Shown here: positions 1-4,768 of the stretch, piece by piece
Numbering within the stretch: position 1 is the first letter of the stretch
Layout: each line of letters starts with the position of its first letter
Source: an uncultured Rhodanobacteraceae bacterium
GTDB taxonomy: Bacteria; Pseudomonadota; Gammaproteobacteria; Xanthomonadales; Rhodanobacteraceae
Length of the DNA: 6,000 nt
NCBI GenBank assembly: GCA_937902695.1
Contig: CALFNI010000552.1
Coordinates: 1 to 6,000 of the forward strand
Direction: 5' to 3'
Notes under the pieces: generated by a model
What the model saw: the letters and a program-made list of their open reading frames with translations, nothing else
Told to the model about the DNA's origin: nothing
Database searches by the model: none
Translations under genes and position numbers: made by a program

Positions 1-181
1 TCATCGCGTCTGAGGCAGCAGGAAAAGCCGCAAGCATACCTGCCTCGCACGCATGCGTGCCGGCGCTTCGATCGGTCTCGAGGCCGATCGCGTGCAGGTC
101 GCGAGACGGTTATGCCGACCACGCCGCACGCCTAGGCTACGCGATTAGAAATTCGTTAATTCTCGAGCTGTGGGAGGCTCA
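1..181 (+). promoter_or_regulatory. Structured 5' leader of the TonB-dependent receptor gene
   Basis: This stretch has no convincing gene; frame 1 is open from the left edge to a TAG at 133-135, but the peptide looks random. It holds three inverted repeats: GAGGCAG (12-18) with CTGCCTC (40-46), a perfect 14-bp palindrome at 47-60, and CGATCGGTC (69-77) with GGCCGATCG (82-90) closed by a 4-base loop. None is followed by a T-run. An AT-rich island at about 142-161 (TTAGAAATTCGTTAATT) stands out from the GC-rich surroundings and is the likeliest promoter or operator region, although no good -35/-10 pair is visible. The bases AAAGCC...ATACCTGCC at 24-44 loosely recall the 3' end of a cobalamin riboswitch, a common leader of such receptors, but the rest would lie outside the window. 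Confidence 0.35.
69..90 (+). repeat. Stem-loop in the receptor leader
   Basis: CGATCGGTC (69-77) and GGCCGATCG (82-90) can form a 9-bp stem, with one G-U pair, around the tetraloop TCGA. No T-run follows, so it is not a classic terminator. Its place about 90 bases before the receptor start would fit a leader RNA structure, but its function is unknown. Confidence 0.4.
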
Positions 182-2299
182 ATGGGGACGTTTGGATTTC
201 GCACGCAGGTACTCGCCTGCGCCGTCGCGCTCGCGTTCGCGACGGCCGCCGGCGCACAGGAAACACAGATGCTCGAACCCGTCGAGGTCACGACGGCGAA
301 GATTCCGGTTCCGCTCGGCGAAGTCGCCGCGACGATGACGATCGTGACCGGCGAGGAGCTTCGCGCGCGCAACGCGAACGACCTTCGCACCGCGCTTTCG
401 CTCGTGGCCGGCGTCGACATCGCGCCCGGCGGCGACGGCGGTCCGAGCTCGTCGGTGCCGGCCCTTTGGGGTCTTCGCGAGTTCGATGCGTTCCTGCTCG
501 TCGTCGACGGCATTCCGTCGGGCGGCGCGTTCACGCCGGCGCTCGCGAGCCTCGACCTCGCGAACGTCGAGCGCATCGAGGTGCTGAAGGGCGCGGCGCC
601 CGTTAGCTACGGCGCGACGAGCTTCGTCGGCGTCATCCACGTGATCCACTACGCGGCAGGCGAGGGGCCCGCCCGCGTCGAAGTCGGCATCGGCAGCCGC
701 GGCAGCGCGCGCATTGCGGCTGCGGCGCCGCTGTCCGATGCGAACGCTCCGTGGCGGCAATCGATCCTGTTCGACGCCGATACCGTGGGGCTCAGCGGCG
801 ATCGCACCGGCTGGGATCGCGCGCATCTGCTTTATCGCGGCGCCGGCGAGTTCGGCGGCGGCGAGTTCACGCTCGACGCCGACGGCACCTGGCTCAATCA
901 GGATCCGACGAGCCCGCATCCGCGCGAAAGCGGCCGCCTCACGCCGCGCGTGCCGCTCGATGCGAACACCAATCCGCGGGGCGCCAGGAACGACGAGGAC
1001 CGCGGCCAGCTCGCGCTCGGCTACGTGCTGCCGACGAGCATCGGCGACTGGAGCTCGCGCCTTGCGTATGCGAAGAGCAGCGCGGACAACGTGCGGGGCT
1101 TCCTGCGCGAGGGTTTCGCCGACGACGGCGTGACCCACAACGCCGACGGCTTCCAGCAGGGCGTCGATCGCACCGAGGTCTATTTCGACAGCCACGTCGC
1201 GACGCCGCTCGCCGAGCGCGCGACGCTGGTCTGGGGCTTCGACTACCTCCATGGCAAGGGCGAGCAGAAGAGCAGGAACTTCGAATACGCCGTGCTGCCG
1301 GACGGCTCGAACGCGCCGGACTGGCGCTCGCTGCACATCGACGAGACGACGGCGCTCGAGGACACGCGCGATTTCCTCGGCGTCTACGCCGATCTCGAAT
1401 ATGCGATCACCGAAGCGTGGCGCCTCGAGGCCGGCATCCGCTTCAACCACACGAACGAGAAGACGCAGGGCCTCGAAACAGATCTCACCGGCGAGGTGCC
1501 GGTCGTGACCGACGGCGGCAACGACGAGCGCACCGACAATCGCTGGGCCGGCTCGCTCGGCACGAGCTACCGGTTCTTCGAGGAGGGCCGCGACTTCCTG
1601 ACCGTCTATGCGAACTACCGCGATGCGTTCAAGCCGGCCGTCGTTGATTTCGGGCCCGAGGCCGAGTTCGACATCCTGAAACCCGAGGACGCGCAGAGCG
1701 GCGAGCTCGGCATCAAGGGCCGCCATTTCGACGGCCGGTTCGAATGGGATCTCTCGGTGTTCCGCATGAACTTCAGGAACCTCGTCGTGAGCCAGGAAGT
1801 CGATGGCCTCCCGTCGCTCACGAACGCGGGCACGGAGAAGTTCACGGGCGCGGAGACGGAGCTTCGCTGGAACTTCGGCGAAGGCATGACCCTCGTCGGG
1901 ACGTACGCGTACCACGACGCGCGCTTCGGCGATTACCTGCAGGATTTCGACGGCGTGCCGACGCAGCTCAAGGGCAACCTGCTCGAAATGTCGCCGCAGC
2001 ACCTCGGCGCGGTCGGCTTCATGTTCACGCCGCCGCAGGGATTTCGCGCCTACGCCGTCGCGAACTATGTCGGCAAGCGCTGGCTCAACAAGCGCAACAC
2101 GGCGCTAGCCGACGATTACACGACATTCGACGCCGGTTTCGGCTATGCCTGGGACCGCTGGGAAGTACGCGCCGACGGCTACAACCTCTCCGACCGCCGC
2201 GATCCCGTCGCCGAGAGCGAGCTTGGCGATGCGCAGTATTACCGGATGCCGGCGCGCACCTACTGGTTGACGGCACGTTACTCGTTCGGCGCGCGCTGA
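182..2299 (+). CDS. TonB-dependent outer-membrane receptor
   Basis: This is a 705-residue outer-membrane gated channel, expected to import a siderophore, cofactor or other scarce large nutrient using energy from TonB-ExbB-ExbD. Residues 1-25 form a signal peptide with likely cleavage AGA|QE. A TonB-box-like stretch (EPVEVTT) lies at 32-38. The plug covers about 46-160 and shows the family patterns FLLVVDGIPSGG (104-115) and VERIEVLKGAAPVSYGA (129-145). The rest is the beta-barrel, with alternating aromatic strands and a typical last strand, YWLTARYSF, followed by three extra residues (GAR). Length is normal for the family. ATG at 182 is preferred over the in-frame GTG at 170 because GGGAGG at 172-177 sits four bases before it. 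The plug ends GVIHVIH where many relatives have GVINIIT. Neither the substrate nor a nearby TonB/ExbBD gene can be read here, so no gene symbol is given. Confidence 0.93.
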   Translation: MGTFGFRTQVLACAVALAFATAAGAQETQMLEPVEVTTAKIPVPLGEVAATMTIVTGEELRARNANDLRTALSLVAGVDIAPGGDGGPSSSVPALWGLREFDAFLLVVDGIPSGGAFTPALASLDLANVERIEVLKGAAPVSYGATSFVGVIHVIHYAAGEGPARVEVGIGSRGSARIAAAAPLSDANAPWRQSILFDADTVGLSGDRTGWDRAHLLYRGAGEFGGGEFTLDADGTWLNQDPTSPHPRESGRLTPRVPLDANTNPRGARNDEDRGQLALGYVLPTSIGDWSSRLAYAKSSADNVRGFLREGFADDGVTHNADGFQQGVDRTEVYFDSHVATPLAERATLVWGFDYLHGKGEQKSRNFEYAVLPDGSNAPDWRSLHIDETTALEDTRDFLGVYADLEYAITEAWRLEAGIRFNHTNEKTQGLETDLTGEVPVVTDGGNDERTDNRWAGSLGTSYRFFEEGRDFLTVYANYRDAFKPAVVDFGPEAEFDILKPEDAQSGELGIKGRHFDGRFEWDLSVFRMNFRNLVVSQEVDGLPSLTNAGTEKFTGAETELRWNFGEGMTLVGTYAYHDARFGDYLQDFDGVPTQLKGNLLEMSPQHLGAVGFMFTPPQGFRAYAVANYVGKRWLNKRNTALADDYTTFDAGFGYAWDRWEVRADGYNLSDRRDPVAESELGDAQYYRMPARTYWLTARYSFGAR

Positions 2300-2326
2300 G
2301 GTCGCGAACCGGAGGAGCGCGTCATG

Positions 2327-2367
2327 CGGCGGCCGCAACGTTCGGGAGTTGCGGCCGCCGTCTTCTT
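2327..2367 (+). terminator. Rho-independent terminator of the receptor gene
   Basis: A perfect 13-bp stem pairs CGGCGGCCGCAAC (2327-2339) with GTTGCGGCCGCCG (2348-2360) around an 8-base loop, and TCTTCTT follows at 2361-2367. It starts 28 bases after the receptor stop codon. The tail is U-rich only in the plus direction, so it mainly serves the receptor. The hairpin also lies beyond the stop of the convergent minus-strand gene and could help block read-through from that side. Confidence 0.75.
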
Positions 2368-2446
2368 GCGCCTGACGTGTCGTGCTGACGACCGTGTTCG
2401 ATTCGAGCGCTGCAATGCCGTCAGGAGCTTGCCGCACAGCGATGCA

Positions 2447-3073
2447 TCAATGGGTCGAAGGATTGCCGCCGTCGCCGCCGCCTGTCGCGGATTCGAAGCC
2501 GGTAACCGCGAACCACTTGTCCTCGGAACCCGCCAGGATCATCACGATCGGAGCGACGCACGGATTCGGAAGCTCCAGCGTCGCGTGGATGAACGAGTCG
2601 CCATGAACGTTCGCCGGAAAGCCGTCCGTGATCACGTTCTGCGTCTCGACGCCGGTATCCGTTTCGGTGAGACAGCTCACGAGGCCGCGGAAGTAGGGCT
2701 CGTCGTTGGTGCCGACGAGACCGGGCGGCACCGAAGGGTCGTCGGCGAATACGAGCCCGCGCACGAGGATCCGAAGATGCCCGCGCGTGTCGAGATCGCC
2801 GATCGCGAAGCCGTCGACGGTCCACGGCAATTCGTCGCCGATGACGTCGCGGATCGGATTGTCCTCGCCGACGAACGGGCCGTCGACGCCGTACATCGTG
2901 CTGAACGTCAGGATCTTGCGTGTCCCGAAATGATCCAGCGACTGCATCTGGTCGATGAGCTGACGCTGATCCGCCTGCGCGTCCACCGCTCCCGCCGACG
3001 CCGACGGTTTCTGTGCTTGCGCCGTCCCCGCGAGCGCCAAAAGCAATGCGATCGCAATCGTCAATTTGCGCAT
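2447..3073 (-). CDS. Secreted protein of unknown function, 208 aa
   Basis: I do not recognise a characterised family. The N-terminus is a clear signal peptide (MRKLTIAIALLLALAGTAQA, likely cut at AQA|QK, residues 20/21), so the product should be periplasmic or extracellular. A short Ala/Ser/Gln-rich linker (21-40) leads to one compact domain at about 45-192. It has many short beta-type stretches, conserved-looking runs such as WTVDGFAIGD (84-93), GHLRILVRGLVF (98-109) and LPNPCVAPIVMIL (168-180), and two cysteines (C134, C172) that could form a disulfide. The end is a Gly-rich tail. ATG at 3073 is chosen over an upstream in-frame start at 3157 because AAGGAG (3087 to 3082) precedes it by eight bases and it begins the signal peptide. 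The gene is convergent with the receptor and lies 166 bp downstream of the RNase T2 gene on the same strand. From memory, similar unnamed secreted proteins occur in other bacteria; no function is claimed. Confidence 0.85.
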   Translation of the reverse strand: MRKLTIAIALLLALAGTAQAQKPSASAGAVDAQADQRQLIDQMQSLDHFGTRKILTFSTMYGVDGPFVGEDNPIRDVIGDELPWTVDGFAIGDLDTRGHLRILVRGLVFADDPSVPPGLVGTNDEPYFRGLVSCLTETDTGVETQNVITDGFPANVHGDSFIHATLELPNPCVAPIVMILAGSEDKWFAVTGFESATGGGDGGNPSTH

Positions 3074-3081
3074 GACCACTA

Positions 3082-3087
3082 CTCCTT
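3082..3087 (-). promoter_or_regulatory. Shine-Dalgarno site of the 208-aa secreted protein
   Basis: Read on the minus strand this is AAGGAG, eight bases before the ATG at 3073. It fixes the start of the secreted protein and rules out the longer reading from 3157. Confidence 0.8.
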
Positions 3088-3094
3088 TGCTGCA

Positions 3095-3111
3095 CGGCCG
3101 CGCGGCGGCCG
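3095..3111 (-). repeat. GC hairpin just upstream of the ribosome binding site
   Basis: CGGCCGC (3095-3101) and GCGGCCG (3105-3111) form a 7-bp all-GC stem with a 3-base loop. On the minus-strand mRNA it would end seven bases before the AAGGAG site of the secreted protein gene. It could affect ribosome access, or be chance in GC-rich DNA. The rest of the gap up to 3239 shows no clear promoter pair, and no good terminator for the RNase T2 gene. Confidence 0.3.
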
Positions 3112-3239
3112 CGTCGGCGGAGCGCTTCTGCAAGGGCGAGCGAGCGTCTCCGCGCATCGCAAGCTAGGCGCGCGAGACTTTACGGCCGATGAGCCGCGGC
3201 GCGTTCATTGTCCACGGCTCGGCAAAATCGATTTGAACG

Positions 3240-3944
3240 TCAACGCGACGCAGGGAGCGTAATGTCCGCCGTGGCCGGGCAACGCGTCTGCATGCGTTTT
3301 CCGCAGCGTTTCAACGCGACGTTCCTGTCAAGGCACACGCGCATCTCGACGAGCTCGCCGCGGCTGCAATGCAGGCTCATCATGTCGTCGGTGAGACCGG
3401 GGTTCGCGCGCTTGAACGACGCGCGGAGCGCATCCAGCGTCGTCTCGACAGGCTTCTCGGGCGCTGCCAGCTCCGGCGGCACGTGCACCGCCGCGAACGC
3501 GCGATCGGCGAGCGCGAAATAGTCTTCGGGACTCATGCCGGCGCACGCGCCGTGCGTGCGCCATTCGTGGTTGATCAGCGAACGGCTCGGCATGAATGCG
3601 AGCGCGCGCAGGGCGGTCTTCTTGTCGACGTCATCCGTCGTCGAACAGTTCTCCGGGCCGCCGCCGCGGTCGTATTGCGGCCAGAGCCCGTGCAGCACGA
3701 AGCCGTAGCCTTTGTGCGCGCATTGCTCGTCTTCGTCGGGATGACTCTCGCAGTAGCTCGGCGACCAGGAGAGCGCCATCACGTAGTAGTCGAAGTTGCC
3801 CTTGTCGCCGGATTGCGAAGGTCCCTTGCGGCCGGAGTGCTGCGAGTGCGAGGACGACTTCGATCCCGAACGTGCGTACAGCATCGATGACGATGCAGAC
3901 GCCGCGAGCACGAACGCGATGAGGAAGGAAAGACGCACGCGCAT
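3240..3944 (-). CDS. Secreted ribonuclease T2 family protein
   Basis: Members of this family cut single-stranded RNA through a 2',3'-cyclic phosphate and act outside the cytoplasm. The 234-residue product starts with a signal peptide (hydrophobic run at about 5-17), then a Ser/Lys/Gly-rich linker (about 25-50) before the catalytic domain (about 51-223). The first active-site block is HGLWPQ at 85-90 (H85) and the second is HEWRTHGAC at 126-134 (H126, E127, H131). Eight cysteines in the mature part (65, 75, 100, 134, 193, 204, 214, 222) suit a disulfide-bonded secreted enzyme. In well-studied members the residue just before the second-block histidine is Lys; here it is Thr130, so activity may be altered. 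ATG at 3944 is chosen because GGGAG lies seven bases upstream and it begins the signal peptide; the frame stays open upstream to 4328 but that part overlaps the SET gene and looks non-coding. The gene is divergent from the SET gene. Confidence 0.92.
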   Translation of the reverse strand: MRVRLSFLIAFVLAASASSSMLYARSGSKSSSHSQHSGRKGPSQSGDKGNFDYYVMALSWSPSYCESHPDEDEQCAHKGYGFVLHGLWPQYDRGGGPENCSTTDDVDKKTALRALAFMPSRSLINHEWRTHGACAGMSPEDYFALADRAFAAVHVPPELAAPEKPVETTLDALRASFKRANPGLTDDMMSLHCSRGELVEMRVCLDRNVALKRCGKRMQTRCPATADITLPASR

Positions 3945-3962
3945 GTCGAGCTCCCGACGACG

Positions 3963-4020
3963 GCCGATGCCGCGAGCCGCAACGCTACCGCGAGTCGCCG
4001 CCGGTCTCAACGGCATCGGC
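3963..4020. repeat. 10-bp inverted repeat flanking the RNase T2 promoter
   Basis: GCCGATGCCG (3963-3972) and its exact reverse complement CGGCATCGGC (4011-4020) are separated by 38 bases. The right arm abuts the predicted -35 of the RNase T2 promoter, and the left arm lies at or just past its predicted start point. This could be a paired operator in the divergent RNase T2/SET intergenic region, or a chance repeat in GC-rich DNA. Confidence 0.45.
3982..4010 (-). promoter_or_regulatory. Predicted sigma-70 type promoter of the RNase T2 gene
   Basis: On the minus strand TTGAGA (4010 to 4005, five of six to the -35 consensus) is followed after exactly 17 bases by TAGCGT (3987 to 3982, which keeps the key T, A and final T of a -10). 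Transcription would begin near 3975, giving a leader of about 30 bases before the ATG at 3944. The call rests on consensus match only. Confidence 0.45.
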
Positions 4021-4051
4021 GACGGGCGCGCAGCAAGCGGCCTCCTCGCGC

Positions 4052-4057
4052 TATGAT
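4052..4057 (+). promoter_or_regulatory. -10-like element for the SET gene
   Basis: TATGAT matches the -10 consensus at five of six positions and sits 31 bases before the ATG at 4089. No convincing -35 lies upstream. It overlaps an alternative ATG at 4053, which argues against that codon being the start. Confidence 0.35.
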
Positions 4058-4088
4058 CCCCGGCTCGAACTTCACGACCCGACGACTC

Positions 4089-4568
4089 ATGCCCCGACGC
4101 ATCACCCTCCGCCGCTCGCCGATCCACGGCAACGGCGTCTTCGCAGTCACCGACATCCCGAAGGGAACCGAGCTCGTCGAATACCGCGGCCGTCGCATGA
4201 CGCACGCGCAGATCGACAGGAAATACGCGAACGTGCCCGACAACGGCCACACGTTCCTCTTCACGCTCAACGACAAGTACGTCCTCGATGCGAATGTCGG
4301 CGGCAATATCGCGCGCTGGATCAACCACAGCTGCAAGCCGAACTGCCAGGCCGTCATCGAGGAAGACGAGGACGGCGACCCGCGCAAGGATCGCGTGCTG
4401 ATCGAGACGATCCGGCCGCTGCGCGCCGGCGATGAGCTGACATACGACTACGGTATCGACGTCGGCGAGCGGATCACGCCGCGCCTGAAGCAGCTCTGGG
4501 CCTGCCGCTGCGGCGCGCCGCGCTGCATCGGCACGATGCTGAAGCCGAAGCGAAGCCGCCGCCGCTAG
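4089..4568 (+). CDS. SET-domain protein-lysine N-methyltransferase
   Basis: SET enzymes move a methyl group from S-adenosylmethionine to lysine side chains of proteins. This 159-residue protein is almost only the catalytic core. Visible motifs are GNGVFA (14-19), which contacts the cofactor, NHSCKPNC (79-86), which forms part of the cofactor site and pseudoknot, and ELTYDYG (116-122), holding the catalytic tyrosine. A post-SET zinc motif CxCx4C follows (C139, C141, C146); C82 of NHSC would supply the fourth ligand as in eukaryotic enzymes. The tail is very basic (KPKRSRRR). No signal peptide is present, so it should be cytoplasmic. The start is uncertain: ATG at 4089 begins the SET fold directly, whereas ATG at 4053 adds 12 residues but overlaps a -10-like element; neither has a clear Shine-Dalgarno. 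The substrate is unknown; bacterial DNA-binding or ribosomal proteins are possible. It is divergent from the RNase T2 gene. Confidence 0.9.
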   Translation: MPRRITLRRSPIHGNGVFAVTDIPKGTELVEYRGRRMTHAQIDRKYANVPDNGHTFLFTLNDKYVLDANVGGNIARWINHSCKPNCQAVIEEDEDGDPRKDRVLIETIRPLRAGDELTYDYGIDVGERITPRLKQLWACRCGAPRCIGTMLKPKRSRRR

Positions 4569-4575
4569 GCGGGCT

Positions 4576-4602
4576 CTGCCGTTCGCTGAACGAAAACGGC
4601 GG
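4576..4602 (+). terminator. Weak hairpin after the SET gene
   Basis: CTGCCGTT (4576-4583) can pair with AACGGCGG (4595-4602) in an 8-bp stem with one G-U pair; an alternative pairs TTCG with CGAA further in. It starts eight bases after the SET stop codon, where a terminator is expected, but no T-run follows. The rest of the gap to 4768 holds an isolated TTGACG (4603-4608) without a good -10; I see no gene or RNA there. Confidence 0.3.
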
Positions 4603-4768
4603 TTGACGCGCGCGGCGCATTCGTTTCACGCTGCATCCGGCAAGGCCTTCGCACCAGTTCTCAGTCTTTGCGGCGGCAGTGCGGAACAATGGCAGGCCGT
4701 CGCGCGCCTCGCCAGGAGCATTTCCGCGGTTTCGCAGGCATCGGCGCCGAGGGGGAGAGCCGGTCAAC

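Noticed and set aside
57..338. 93-codon plus-strand frame at the left end
   Set aside because: It overlaps the receptor start in another frame and becomes a run of Arg/Ser/Pro typical of out-of-frame GC-rich reading.
179..2002. Open frame of 607 codons on the minus strand opposite the receptor
   Set aside because: It is a mirror of the receptor's codon pattern in GC-rich DNA: the translation is a low-complexity Arg/Ala/Glu/Val mix with no domain, while the plus strand encodes an intact receptor.
2324..3262. Open frame of 312 codons on the plus strand across the secreted protein gene
   Set aside because: It starts inside the terminator region and runs antisense to the 208-aa gene, which has a signal peptide and a strong Shine-Dalgarno. 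The plus-strand product is Arg-rich with no recognisable features.
3945..4328. N-terminal extension of the RNase T2 frame up to 4328
   Set aside because: The extra 128 residues overlap the SET gene on the opposite strand and would bury the signal peptide. The ATG at 3944 has its own GGGAG site.
4603..4631. TTGACG as the -35 of a promoter for the receiver-like gene
   Set aside because: No acceptable -10 is found 16-18 bases downstream (TCACGC or similar), so it is not reported as a promoter.
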